Part shown: in pieces, positions 7,485 to 16,756 of the stretch | Layout: each line of letters opens with the position of its first letter | How positions within the stretch are numbered: the first letter of the stretch is position 1 | NCBI GenBank assembly: GCA_040772505.1 | Contig: JAXGYA010000006.1 | Location: 119,431-183,430, forward strand | Length of the DNA stretch: 64,000 nucleotides | From: Mariniphaga sp040772505 | GTDB lineage: Bacteria > Bacteroidota > Bacteroidia > Bacteroidales > Prolixibacteraceae | Direction: 5' to 3' | Program-made: the position numbers and the translations under genes | Notes under the pieces: model-generated | The model's input: only the letters and a program-made list of their open reading frames with translations | What the model was told of the DNA's origin: nothing | Database searches by the model: none

Positions 7485-9608
7485 TTAATAGAATTTTGAT
7501 CGTTGATCTTTTATATTTGCCTTTTCACGATAGGCGTTGTAAGCCTGAGATGCGGCACGTGAAAACAAATTTTGTGTCAACCTAATTTTTTCATCGGCAA
7601 CATTCTGAGTGTCACCGTTGTTAACGGAAGTAACCTTTACGATAAAGACTCCGTTGTTTCCGGCAACAGGTTTTGAGATTTTATCCGGCTCACTGCCGGA
7701 AACCATCCCGGCAACTTTAGGCTCCATACCTGCTCCCGGTATCTGGAATGATGTAAAATTTATGTTTGTAGCATTTTTCACGGTAGTTCCCAATTCGGAA
7801 GCAATCGCATCCAGATCGGTTTTTCCTTCCATTGCATTTTTAGCTTTTTCGAGGAGAAACTGTGATTTCTTTTCCTTTAAAACAGCAAGTTCAACACGAG
7901 CTTTAACACTTTCAAAACTGGCAATTCCTTCTTCGGTAGCCGACACAAGTGTGGCGATTACAAAATTATCACCAAAATCGAAAATTGTAGAACCTTGAAT
8001 ATCCTGAATAACGGTGTTTACTTTTGATGTAAAAGCGGCTCTGACAAGTGAACGTGAGTTATCCAGATTGGAAACACGTCTGTCGTTTTCCCTTAGGGAG
8101 GCTGTCTTTTTTTCCAGGTTTTGTTCTGTCACGGCAGCATCAAAATCTGCTTTAGTCAGATTTTTTCCGGCAAATTCGCTTGCTTGGGCATAAATTTTTT
8201 GATAGGTCTGCGTGCCGGGCGTAACGTTTCTGATGAGAGTTGCCACCTGCACCTGCTTAGTCTCTTTGCCTCTGCGGGTTGTTTGAACAATGTGAATACC
8301 AAACTGAGAATTCACAATGGTAACTTCATTAACTTTGTTGTTGAATGCAGCTTCTTCAAATGGTTTTACCATCATGCCGCGTCCAAACCAGCCTAACTCA
8401 CCTCCCTGAATGGCTGAGCCCTGATCGGTTGAGTACTGCATCGCCAGCTGGGCAAAATTGCTTCCCCCTTCAATTGCTTTTTTAAGACTGTCTGCCAATG
8501 CCTGGTTATTAATCAAATCTTCCTGGCTCTCAACCCGCAGAAGGATATGTCGTGCTTCAACAGAGTCGGGCAGCATTTTTATTGCATGAAGTTTTGCCAG
8601 TCTGTAGGAGTCATCTTCGAAATAGGGGCCAAATATACTTCCTTCTTCGGCGTTGGTTTCGTAAATCCACATTGCAATATCTTCGGGCAGGTCAGCCTGT
8701 TTGTACCATGTATCATCAAAACCAACATCAGAGTTTGAATTTACAAAACTGACATTGTCCGTGGCGGAAGCAAAATCGGAAACGATATCGTTGATCCATT
8801 TTTCCGATTGTTCAAAATCTTGCTTTGAAGGAACCACCGGGAAAGTGATATATTCAATCTGACGCAGTTTTTCCTGTTTGTAGAGATTCTGGTTCCTGTT
8901 GTAGTAATCTCTCAGTTCCTTTTCCGTTGCAACCACCTGACTATCGGCAACAGTATTGTGATTCAACATAATATAGTTGAAATTCACCTGTCTGTTTTTT
9001 GAATTCAGGCTGTTTTCTGCTTCGGGTGTGGTGACATAAATTCCTTTTGCGACCAGATTGTTATATTTACTCTGAATACGATCTTCTTCAATCTGTTTTT
9101 CAATATACAGCCAATATTGGCGCTGCTCCGGAGCCACTCCGGTTTCAAGGTTTCTGAGAAATTCCACAACAGCACCCCGGTCAACCTGCCCGGTATTGGG
9201 ATTGCGGAAGAGCTGCTGCACAATGGGATGAAGGTTTGTTCCCTGAAGCATATCAAAAAATTCGTCATCACTAACAGCAACTCCCAATTTTTCATACACT
9301 TCGTCCATCACCATATCCCGGATCATGCTCTGCCAGGTCTGTTCGCGAATCTGCACCCATGTATCCTCATCCAGTTGATTTTGCTGGGTATTCATTCTGT
9401 AGATATCGCCCAGTTTTTCCACCTGCTGATGAAAATCAGGGTAGAGTATTGTTTCCCCGTTTATCTCTCCAATTTTTAACCGGTTTCCCTGAAAAAATGA
9501 GCCTCCTCCCTGAAACATATCACCAAGGATGAAAGCAGCCAATGATATGCCGATAACAATTGCTACCACCACCCCTGCCTTTGTACGAATCGTTTCTAAC
9601 GTTGCCAT
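7485..9608 (-). CDS. PpiD/SurA-like periplasmic peptidyl-prolyl isomerase
   Basis: This 707-residue membrane-anchored chaperone has one transmembrane helix at about residues 12-32 (VVVAIVIGISLAAFILGDMF), then a long SurA_N/PpiD-type chaperone region. A parvulin domain covers roughly residues 345-445 (EARHILLRV … ELGWFGRGMMVKPFEEAAF … FGIHIVQTT), followed by a second parvulin-like or chaperone segment. PpiD helps newly exported proteins fold as they leave the Sec translocon, which suits the outer membrane genes next to it. The ATG follows a 230-bp gap after lptC, so it may have its own promoter. The family call is firm; the symbol is left empty because Bacteroidota members differ from the enterobacterial PpiD. 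Confidence 0.92.
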   Translation of the reverse strand: MATLETIRTKAGVVVAIVIGISLAAFILGDMFQGGGSFFQGNRLKIGEINGETILYPDFHQQVEKLGDIYRMNTQQNQLDEDTWVQIREQTWQSMIRDMVMDEVYEKLGVAVSDDEFFDMLQGTNLHPIVQQLFRNPNTGQVDRGAVVEFLRNLETGVAPEQRQYWLYIEKQIEEDRIQSKYNNLVAKGIYVTTPEAENSLNSKNRQVNFNYIMLNHNTVADSQVVATEKELRDYYNRNQNLYKQEKLRQIEYITFPVVPSKQDFEQSEKWINDIVSDFASATDNVSFVNSNSDVGFDDTWYKQADLPEDIAMWIYETNAEEGSIFGPYFEDDSYRLAKLHAIKMLPDSVEARHILLRVESQEDLINNQALADSLKKAIEGGSNFAQLAMQYSTDQGSAIQGGELGWFGRGMMVKPFEEAAFNNKVNEVTIVNSQFGIHIVQTTRRGKETKQVQVATLIRNVTPGTQTYQKIYAQASEFAGKNLTKADFDAAVTEQNLEKKTASLRENDRRVSNLDNSRSLVRAAFTSKVNTVIQDIQGSTIFDFGDNFVIATLVSATEEGIASFESVKARVELAVLKEKKSQFLLEKAKNAMEGKTDLDAIASELGTTVKNATNINFTSFQIPGAGMEPKVAGMVSGSEPDKISKPVAGNNGVFIVKVTSVNNGDTQNVADEKIRLTQNLFSRAASQAYNAYREKANIKDQRSKFY

Positions 9609-9840
9609 TGATTTACAGTTCTTTTATTGCAAATTTTTAATTATTTTTTTGAAGCTACGAAGATAGTAATTTTCAAAGGAATCAATAAAATTTTATTCCT
9701 TTTGAACTATTTTGCTCCTGTTGTGCCAACTTGCTGTTAGTCTGCACAATAAAATGCAAAACACATGCTGTTTGTCAGCTTTTTATAGTGTGTAAATTTA
9801 TTTTCTTTTACATTTAGGTAAGAATTGCGCCTGACCGTTT

Positions 9841-10524
9841 TCAGTTTCCGATATCTAACGCACCCTGCTCGCCCATGGGTTGACGCTCTCTGCTCACAGG
9901 TTCCCCGATTGAATCTGACGGCATATTGTTCCGATTGGGTTCCACTGTAATATATATGGTTCCCTTCGGGTTTTTTATCCGCCAGTTTTGCAGAGACTGA
10001 TCAGACTGGAAACCGATACCGCTGATAATCTGATCTGCACGTATAATACGAACAAATTCTTCTGTGTGAATTCTCTCTTCCTTCTCTTCCCAGATAAGGT
10101 GTTCAGTTTTCAGTGTGTCTCCCTGGGCATTGGTTGCTATCACATTATTTTTAGCCTCCCACCTGTCTTCTTTTTCAAATTGTTTGGCATAATTTGCCGT
10201 AATGCTTGAGATGATTTTTTGGTTTGCGTCGTATTTAACAAGCTCAATTCCCTGTGGAAATTCCACATAGGGTTTACCTTCGCCTTCATATCTGAGAAGC
10301 TTGGGCGCCTTTATGGAAAACCTGACCTCTCCGCTATCGGTGAACATGGTTTCAAATGAATAGGCTTCAACAGTAGGGAGATCTTCCGGTGAGATGAAAG
10401 CCTGAATCTTTTCGATATTGCTTTCGCAGGCATTAAAAAGAAATGCAGCCCCTGAGAGAAGGGCTGCAACTCTTATCCAACGAAATATTTTAAAATTATC
10501 AGAATCTGATTTTCGTATTTTCAT
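9841..10524 (-). CDS. lptC: LptC-like LPS transport protein
   Basis: This 227-residue protein has a short basic N-terminus, a hydrophobic anchor with a Cys at about 33 (LLSGAAFLFNAC, possible lipoprotein), then the beta-jellyroll LptC domain (PTVEAYSFETMFTDSGEVRFSIKAPKLLRYE … ANYAKQFEKEDRWEAKNNV … LKTEHLIW … RIHTEEFVRI). LptC takes lipopolysaccharide from the LptB2FG extractor and passes it to the periplasmic bridge. The start overlaps the end of the TPR gene by 26 bp, which implies translational coupling. Following the TPR and outer-membrane protein genes, it fits an envelope-biogenesis operon. Confidence 0.88.
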   Translation of the reverse strand: MKIRKSDSDNFKIFRWIRVAALLSGAAFLFNACESNIEKIQAFISPEDLPTVEAYSFETMFTDSGEVRFSIKAPKLLRYEGEGKPYVEFPQGIELVKYDANQKIISSITANYAKQFEKEDRWEAKNNVIATNAQGDTLKTEHLIWEEKEERIHTEEFVRIIRADQIISGIGFQSDQSLQNWRIKNPKGTIYITVEPNRNNMPSDSIGEPVSRERQPMGEQGALDIGN

Positions 10525-12130
10525 TAATCCAGCCTCCTACTTTGTAGGTTTGTCCTTCCTGCAGACTACGGAAAAAAGCTTCTTCCTTGCTGGGGAAATA
10601 TTTACGGTAGTCATTTGCCTTTCTTGATGCTTCAACAGCACAATCAGGATTTGAACGTGCGCGCTCATAATAATCAACTGCTATCCAAAAAACAGAGGAT
10701 TTCTCAAAATCATCCTGCCCGAAGTTCCTGCTTGAAGCAGCGTAAATATCACCGACCAGCATTAATGCTTCACAGAAATTGGACTTTGCTTCCAGCGCTT
10801 TTTTTGCAAGGTTGCGTGCTTCCTGTAAAGCATGTTCCTTTGCAAAAATAAACAGGGCATATTCATAATAATATTTTGAAAGACGTTCTTTATCTGTCTC
10901 CTGTTCAATTGCCTGCTGATAATAATTCTTGGCTCTTTCTGCATCATCTCTTCTTAGAAAACGACGTGCCATATTAAATGCAGCTTCGGCAGATGGTTCC
11001 AGTTCATATAATTTTTCGGTGGCATCTGAAAACAAGGATGTCTCATCACAATTGGCACTGCCTAACCTGCGCAACATGCTCTTAATAAATTCTATATCGT
11101 TTTGATTTTCTTCATACTGAGGAGTAAAAATGTTCACAAGTGCTTCGCAGTCTGCTGCTCCCGACTTTCCAAAAATATCTTCGAGATAACCCTGTATTTC
11201 AGCGATATTTTTGGTTTCTTCTGCATCCGTGTTTCCTTCGAGCTTGGAATTTAATGCGTTGTTACAAATATCATAATTTTTGACAACCGTCTCCTTAGGC
11301 AATTCTCCAAGTTTGAAAAGTGAACTTGATGTTTGCATCAACAGAACAATTACCGGCAGTTCCGAAGCATTTCCCCGTTCTGCCAATGACTCATTGAGCC
11401 AGTCATACCCTTTTTTCAGAATTTCGGTCAGGGTGCCATTGCCCTGGTCTTTCTCCATCTCCATTTTATATTTCAGCCAGTGATTTGCTTTTCTGCCTAA
11501 AACATATCCTTTATCGCCAAAATGTTTTATCCGTTGATCATACATCTTCATTAAATCATCGATGTATTTATTCTTCTCTTCGGGAGTTGCAGCCTCTTCA
11601 ATAAATTTCTCATAAATGTTTGCACCGTGAATGTAGATATTCAGTGTCGATTTTGGATATTTCCGATAAATTATTTTCCAGTGTGGGAGTGCTGCTTTGT
11701 AATTATTCTGCTTATAAAACTCATTATAAAGCGTCAACTCATTCATGAAATCCCTGTTTTGATCCCGGATTAGTTCCTCTGCCGACTTAAGAATTACATC
11801 GCCGGAAGCAACTTCTTTGTCATCTTCTCCCGGGAGAGTTCCGTCAAACGCATAATCAAAGGGGGCATTTGTATCTTCGGGGAGATCAACCCGTTTTGAT
11901 TCGTTGAGAAACGTGAAACGAATCCATTTTGATTTTGCATCACCGGTCAATTCATATTTTCCGTCGAAGCTGGTCATCATCGAGCCGCCACGGTGTAATT
12001 CAACGGTAATTCCCGCAGCAGGTTTTCCTTCGCGGTAAACAGTGCCTTTCACAACTCTTTGTGCCTGAGTGGAAGCGGCTGCTAAAACCAGAAAGGCTGA
12101 AAGGAGTGATATGCGTACAAAAGTTTTCAT
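10499..12130 (-). CDS. secreted TPR protein with N-terminal carboxypeptidase-regulatory-like domain
   Basis: The ATG at 12130 is chosen over an in-frame ATG at 12157 because it gives a clean signal peptide (…AFLVLAAASTQAQ). The mature protein begins with a small beta-sandwich of the carboxypeptidase-regulatory type (VVKGTVYREGKPAAGITVELH … SFDGKYEL) as in many Bacteroidota envelope proteins. A long helical TPR region follows; repeats such as AEAAFNMARRFLRRDDAERAKNYYQQAIE and YEYALFIFA are visible at about residues 385-480. Its exact role is unknown. It sits 33 bp after an outer-membrane protein gene and overlaps lptC by 26 bp, pointing to envelope assembly. Confidence 0.85.
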   Translation of the reverse strand: MKTFVRISLLSAFLVLAAASTQAQRVVKGTVYREGKPAAGITVELHRGGSMMTSFDGKYELTGDAKSKWIRFTFLNESKRVDLPEDTNAPFDYAFDGTLPGEDDKEVASGDVILKSAEELIRDQNRDFMNELTLYNEFYKQNNYKAALPHWKIIYRKYPKSTLNIYIHGANIYEKFIEEAATPEEKNKYIDDLMKMYDQRIKHFGDKGYVLGRKANHWLKYKMEMEKDQGNGTLTEILKKGYDWLNESLAERGNASELPVIVLLMQTSSSLFKLGELPKETVVKNYDICNNALNSKLEGNTDAEETKNIAEIQGYLEDIFGKSGAADCEALVNIFTPQYEENQNDIEFIKSMLRRLGSANCDETSLFSDATEKLYELEPSAEAAFNMARRFLRRDDAERAKNYYQQAIEQETDKERLSKYYYEYALFIFAKEHALQEARNLAKKALEAKSNFCEALMLVGDIYAASSRNFGQDDFEKSSVFWIAVDYYERARSNPDCAVEASRKANDYRKYFPSKEEAFFRSLQEGQTYKVGGWINENTKIRF

Positions 12131-12163
12131 TGTCCTATACTTTTTTATAAATTTCATATCTTA

Positions 12164-13456
12164 TTAATCAAATCTTCGTTTAATAAACCACAAGTCGTAT
12201 AAATTAACGCTCAGATTTAACTTTGCATAATTTTCAAGAACTAAATTGTTTTTTTTCGTTCCCCTTCTTCCCAACTCTGCCGAAACATTAATAGTGGAAT
12301 TTGAACGATAAATTGGTAAACCTACTCCAAAAGTTATGCCATAATCCTTAATCTGCTGATCCCCAAGTAACAGATAAGAATTCTCATATTTTGCTCCGGC
12401 ACGGTAAGCTATTCTGTTAATAAAGCTTCGGATAGAAAATTTATCGGGAACCCATTCTGCGCCAACGGCAAATTTACTTAAATCAGTCAAAATCGGGTTG
12501 GTTTCACCAAAAAATTTGGCTTTTGACCAGGTTTGCATGTAATAATCGGCATTGACCTCCAGCTTGTGTTCATTCACATAGGATAGACCAAAACCGAGCG
12601 ACATCGGGAATTTAATGGAACTCTGTTCCTGATTCTGAAATTTTATGGTATCCTGATCCGTGCGAGATGAATTTCCAACTTGAATGCTAAGAACTTTTTG
12701 CGTTAAGTTTGAAGAAAAGCCTGTATATTTTGGTTTATTATCCAGCACAGCCGCAAAATTAATTTTTTGATTCTCTTTTAGCGGTAATGTAGCCTGAATG
12801 CCAAGTCCTATGCTGAAATCGCGCAGCCGCATCGATTCATATTTAAAATTATTATAAAAATCTGATGACTCAAGGAAAAAAGTTTCAGAATTGCGATTTA
12901 ACAAGCCAAAAAGATAATTAAAATTTGCTCCCACAGAGAAGTTTTTTACCGGCTCAACGGCAAACCCCATGTAAGCTCTGGAGAGAGAACCTTCTCCGGA
13001 ATATCTGTAAATAACATCTCCTGCATTTTCTATTTTATCATTCACAATCACATCGTAACCCACATCAGAATATGGAGTGAGCCCTAATGAAGTTGCCATC
13101 CAGTTAGTAATCTGAAAGTTCATTGCAAAATACCTGAAATTGACATCATTGGCATTCTTGCTGGCAATGTCGTTGCTGTAATTGGCAAATTTACCGCTCA
13201 GACCAAACTCAAACATAAAAACCAAAGAGTCCTGAGCTGTATATGATGCCGGATTTGAAATATTAATCTGCTGAGCGTTTCTGCTTGCAAGAGAAGCGCC
13301 TCCCATAGCTACGCTCCTCCCAAAGCTGTAGGGTTGGAGATCACCTATTCCGAACCGTGAATACGGTGAACTGGTATTGTTATTGAATTGTGCAAACAAT
13401 AAAGCCGGCAGAAAAGACAGTCCGGCGAATAAAACAAAACTTCTAAATCCCCCCAT
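12164..13456 (-). CDS. outer membrane beta-barrel protein of unknown function
   Basis: This is a 430-residue protein with a signal peptide (LSFLPALLFAQ). Many alternating hydrophobic/polar strands and a C-terminal aromatic strand (LSVNLYDLWFIKRRFD) fit an outer membrane barrel. The N-terminus (SSPYSRFGIGDLQP … SVAMGGASLASRNAQQINISNPASY) matches a conserved Bacteroidota family usually found beside coaX and is distantly like FadL-type channels. The start overlaps the end of coaX by 11 bp. Cargo is unknown. Confidence 0.85.
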   Translation of the reverse strand: MGGFRSFVLFAGLSFLPALLFAQFNNNTSSPYSRFGIGDLQPYSFGRSVAMGGASLASRNAQQINISNPASYTAQDSLVFMFEFGLSGKFANYSNDIASKNANDVNFRYFAMNFQITNWMATSLGLTPYSDVGYDVIVNDKIENAGDVIYRYSGEGSLSRAYMGFAVEPVKNFSVGANFNYLFGLLNRNSETFFLESSDFYNNFKYESMRLRDFSIGLGIQATLPLKENQKINFAAVLDNKPKYTGFSSNLTQKVLSIQVGNSSRTDQDTIKFQNQEQSSIKFPMSLGFGLSYVNEHKLEVNADYYMQTWSKAKFFGETNPILTDLSKFAVGAEWVPDKFSIRSFINRIAYRAGAKYENSYLLLGDQQIKDYGITFGVGLPIYRSNSTINVSAELGRRGTKKNNLVLENYAKLNLSVNLYDLWFIKRRFD

Positions 13457-14174
13457 TATATTCTAATATGCGGTTTAAACCGATGGCAATTAAATTGGAA
13501 CGTACAAAGAAAGAATTTTTTAGTTTCTTATCAAAAAAATAAGCATCACCACCTGTAATAATTACATTTAAATTTTTATAGCTGTTTTTAAACCGATCTA
13601 TTGCTCCTTCAACTTCATAAATAACTCCATGCTGAACCCCTGCCAGGATCGCTTCAACGGTGGTTTTTCCAAAAAGCTTTTGAAAATTCCTTTTCTCTAC
13701 CAGCGGGAGCCTTCCGGTGAATTGATGCAGTGCTCTAAACCGCAAATCAATACCCGGTGAAATATTTCCCCCTTCATATTGCCCTTTTTTATTTACTATA
13801 TCGTATGTGATTGCTGTTCCTGCATCAATCACCAAAGTATTTGCATAAGGGAAAAGATAAAAAGCTCCCACAGCAGCTGCAACTCTGTCTTTGCCTAATG
13901 TGTCCTTTGAGATATAGCAGATCTCAATTGGCAACGGGGTCGTATCATCCAACTCAATAAAAGGATTGAATTTTTTCCGCAGATATTCCTTCAGTTCAAA
14001 AGAATAATCCCTGACGGAAGAAAGAATTGCCTTGCTGATTGGCGGGTAGCTATTTAGAAGATTATCAACATGGGAAGGCAAAAATTCACTCACAGAGTCT
14101 GTGAAAATCTCCTTGTTCTGATTAAAAACTGAAAATTTTGTTCGGGTGTTTCCTATGTCAACAATCAGATTCAT
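13443..14174 (-). CDS. coaX: type III pantothenate kinase
   Basis: This enzyme phosphorylates pantothenate in the first step of coenzyme A synthesis. Type III enzymes belong to the ASKHA fold and are not inhibited by CoA. The 243-residue product shows the phosphate-binding LIVDIGNTRTKFSVF at the N-terminus, DKDR-like GKDRVAAAVGA, the second motif VIDAGTAITYD and GGNISPGIDLR. The ATG at 14174 shares one base with the nadC stop (TGATG); a TTG three bases upstream is less likely. It is part of the nadB-nadC-coaX run. Confidence 0.95.
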   Translation of the reverse strand: MNLIVDIGNTRTKFSVFNQNKEIFTDSVSEFLPSHVDNLLNSYPPISKAILSSVRDYSFELKEYLRKKFNPFIELDDTTPLPIEICYISKDTLGKDRVAAAVGAFYLFPYANTLVIDAGTAITYDIVNKKGQYEGGNISPGIDLRFRALHQFTGRLPLVEKRNFQKLFGKTTVEAILAGVQHGVIYEVEGAIDRFKNSYKNLNVIITGGDAYFFDKKLKNSFFVRSNLIAIGLNRILEYNGGI

Positions 14175-15019
14175 CAATCAATAATCTGCTGCGCAATATC
14201 AAGAGCTTTGACCGAATGAGTCAGCGCACCTATGGAGATGTAATTTACTCCGAGGGAAGCAACTTTTCTAATTCTTTTCAATGTCATGTTTCCTGATGCT
14301 TCAATTTTCGCCTGATTATTAATCAGCCGGACTGCATCCTTCATCATGCTTGAATTCATGTTATCCAGCATAATAATATCTGCCTTCGCATCCAGAGCCT
14401 GTTGAACTTCATTCAGGCTCCTCGTTTCCACTTCAATTTTCATCTCGTGAGGAATTTTGGTGCGAATGGAATCCACTGCCTTTTGAATCCCTCCGGCAGT
14501 TTGTATGTGATTGTCTTTAATCATTACCATATCATAAAGACCAAAACGATGGTTTGAGGCACCACCCATCCGAACGGCATATTTGTCGAGATATCTGTAT
14601 CCCGGCAACGTTTTTCGGGTATCCTTGATTTCTACATTGTGTCCGTTGAGCTCCTGCACACATCTGTTGGCGTAGGTGGCAATTCCCGATAAACGCTGCA
14701 GGAAGTTCAGCGCCTTACGTTCACCTGTGAGCAATGCTCTGTAATTTCCTTTAAACTCAACAATAATATCTCCTGCCTTCACTTTACTCCCATCGGGCTT
14801 CACTTCTTTCCACTGGATTTCCCGGTCAAATTTTCTGAATACCATTTCAGCAACCGGCAATCCGGCAATAACTCCATCTTCCTTTGCCACAAGTATCGCT
14901 GTTTTTATGATATCCGGGGGTACCAGATTATCAGTGGTAATATCTCCATCACCAACATCTTCGGCATAAGCCAAATTAAACAAAATCTCTGCTGATTCCA
15001 ATGTTTTTGCATCCATCAT
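14174..15019 (-). CDS. nadC: nicotinate-nucleotide pyrophosphorylase (carboxylating)
   Basis: NadC turns quinolinate and PRPP into nicotinate mononucleotide, the third step of de novo NAD synthesis. At 281 residues it is of standard length. Diagnostic segments are visible: EDVGDGDITTDN near the N-terminus, GERKALNFLQRLSGIAT, KDTRKTLPGYRYLDKYAV, IKDNHI and IMLDNM. The start overlaps the nadB stop as ATGA; there are two consecutive ATG codons at 15019 and 15016. It follows nadB directly, and nadA is not in the window. Confidence 0.97.
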   Translation of the reverse strand: MMDAKTLESAEILFNLAYAEDVGDGDITTDNLVPPDIIKTAILVAKEDGVIAGLPVAEMVFRKFDREIQWKEVKPDGSKVKAGDIIVEFKGNYRALLTGERKALNFLQRLSGIATYANRCVQELNGHNVEIKDTRKTLPGYRYLDKYAVRMGGASNHRFGLYDMVMIKDNHIQTAGGIQKAVDSIRTKIPHEMKIEVETRSLNEVQQALDAKADIIMLDNMNSSMMKDAVRLINNQAKIEASGNMTLKRIRKVASLGVNYISIGALTHSVKALDIAQQIID

Positions 15020-16593
15020 TTTACTCTCCTAACAGCTTCAAAATTAACTTCTTTATTTATTTGTTGAATAATATGTTTTTCAAAAGCCGGATTTTCATCC
15101 GGAAAATCAGTACGTATGTGGCTGCCCCTGGTTTCATTCCTTATCAATGCGGAACGTGCAACCAGTGTGCAAACAGCCGTATGGTACCTTATCTTCAATC
15201 GGTTATAATCATTTTGGATATCTTTAAAATCCCCATTTATCTGCTCAAATTGATCTAAAGCCTCTTCAAGTCCATGTTTATTCCTGACAATTCCAATATT
15301 TTTTGACATTTGCCCGGCAATTTTATTTTGAACTTTCAGTAAAAGATTTTCGGTTTCCGGATTCAATAAAACCGGTTCGGTTTCCGGGATATCCTCCTGC
15401 GGGTGGTTCAGTTTACCGGCAGAATCACTGGCTCTTTTTCCAAAAGCAAGACATTCAAGCAGGGAATTGCTTGCAAGCCGGTTGGCTCCCATTGCGCCGG
15501 TTGATGCCGCTTCCCCGCAAACAAAAAGTCCGGGAATATTTGTTTCAGCATTAAGGTTTGTGCGCACGCCTCCAATCATATAGTGCGCTGCCGGTGCTAC
15601 CGGAACTAAATCTTTTGTTAAATCAAATCCCTGTTCAAAAAGGTTTTTATAGATACTTTTAAACCGCGATTTTATTTTTCCTCCATCAAGGTGTTTCAGG
15701 GACAAATGGACGAAATCTTGACCAGAAAGTTGAATTTGCCTGTAAATATTATATGCCACCACATCCCGCGGAGCAAGTTCTGCCAGTGGATGAATTTTTT
15801 TCATAAATCTTTCACCCTTATCGTTAAGCAGCCATGCCCCTTCTCCTCTGACCGCTTCACTGATAAGAAATGCTTCTTCTCCCGGAATGTATAGTGCTGA
15901 AGGGTGAAACTGCACAAATTCAAGGTCGGCAACCTGCGCTCCCGCTTCCCATGCGAGGGCAATTCCATCGCCGGTTGCAGTATAAGGATTGGTTGATCGT
16001 GAAAAAATTCGGGAAAGTCCGCCGGTTGCAAGAATTACAGCCTTAGTTCTGAAAATAATATTCTTCCCTGTCTGAAAATTCAAAGCCTGAACTCCGGCAA
16101 TTCGTCCGTTGTTAACCAGCAATTTCACGGCTGTGGTGTGCTCAAAAGGGATGATATTTGTCTTTTTTTTAACTTCTCCCAATACAAAGTTTGTGAGCAT
16201 TTTACCGGTTTCGTCTCCTCCTGCATGAAGAATCCGGCGTCTGCTGTGCGCTCCTTCCAGTCCCAAAACCAATTCACCGTTTATGTGGTCAAAGTTCATC
16301 CCGGCATCAATCAGCTCTAAAACCCTTTCCCTTCCTTCATTAACAAGAATCCGGACAGCATCTTCATCACAAAGCCCGCGCCCTGCCTTGATTGTATCAA
16401 GTATGTGCAGTTCAGCTGAATCGTCATCGGCAATTGCTGCTGCAATTCCACCCTGCGCAAAGTATGAGTTGCTGGTATCGAGCCTCGATTTGGTAATCAT
16501 TGCCACCGAACCATCATTGGATGAATAAAAAGCAGCAGTCAGTCCCGCCAATCCGCTACCAATAACAACTGTTTTGAAATCAACTGTTTGCAT
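15016..16593 (-). CDS. nadB: L-aspartate oxidase
   Basis: NadB is the flavoenzyme that oxidises L-aspartate to iminoaspartate for quinolinate synthesis. The 525-residue protein has the N-terminal FAD-binding motif VVIGSGLAGLTAAFYSS, the succinate-dehydrogenase-like SRLDTSNSYFAQGGIAAA, GGDETGKMLT, HPSALY and the active-site region EAVRGEGAWL…GERFM, then GVRTNLNAETNIPGLFVCGEAA near the end of the FAD domain. A possible -7 box lies at 16619-16626. It heads the series nadB-nadC-coaX and onward. Confidence 0.97.
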   Translation of the reverse strand: MQTVDFKTVVIGSGLAGLTAAFYSSNDGSVAMITKSRLDTSNSYFAQGGIAAAIADDDSAELHILDTIKAGRGLCDEDAVRILVNEGRERVLELIDAGMNFDHINGELVLGLEGAHSRRRILHAGGDETGKMLTNFVLGEVKKKTNIIPFEHTTAVKLLVNNGRIAGVQALNFQTGKNIIFRTKAVILATGGLSRIFSRSTNPYTATGDGIALAWEAGAQVADLEFVQFHPSALYIPGEEAFLISEAVRGEGAWLLNDKGERFMKKIHPLAELAPRDVVAYNIYRQIQLSGQDFVHLSLKHLDGGKIKSRFKSIYKNLFEQGFDLTKDLVPVAPAAHYMIGGVRTNLNAETNIPGLFVCGEAASTGAMGANRLASNSLLECLAFGKRASDSAGKLNHPQEDIPETEPVLLNPETENLLLKVQNKIAGQMSKNIGIVRNKHGLEEALDQFEQINGDFKDIQNDYNRLKIRYHTAVCTLVARSALIRNETRGSHIRTDFPDENPAFEKHIIQQINKEVNFEAVRRVK

Positions 16594-16618
16594 TGAATCA
16601 TTTTCGGTAAAAGCGTAG

Positions 16619-16626
16619 CAAAGTTA
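16619..16626 (-). promoter_or_regulatory. putative -7 box upstream of nadB
   Basis: Read on the minus strand this is TAACTTTG, an exact TAnnTTTG match, 26 bases before the nadB ATG. I see no good TTTG at the expected -33 distance, so the assignment rests on this box alone. Confidence 0.35.
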
Positions 16627-16756
16627 TAATTTCTTTCAAGCAGTTGTATGATTTTTCTGTTTTTTCAGTGAAGATAAGGATAGAGATAAGATTGAGGAAA
16701 CGATGTTTCAAACTTTGAACTTACCGGCATCGCTAACTTTTGTTTTCCTGCTGGTT

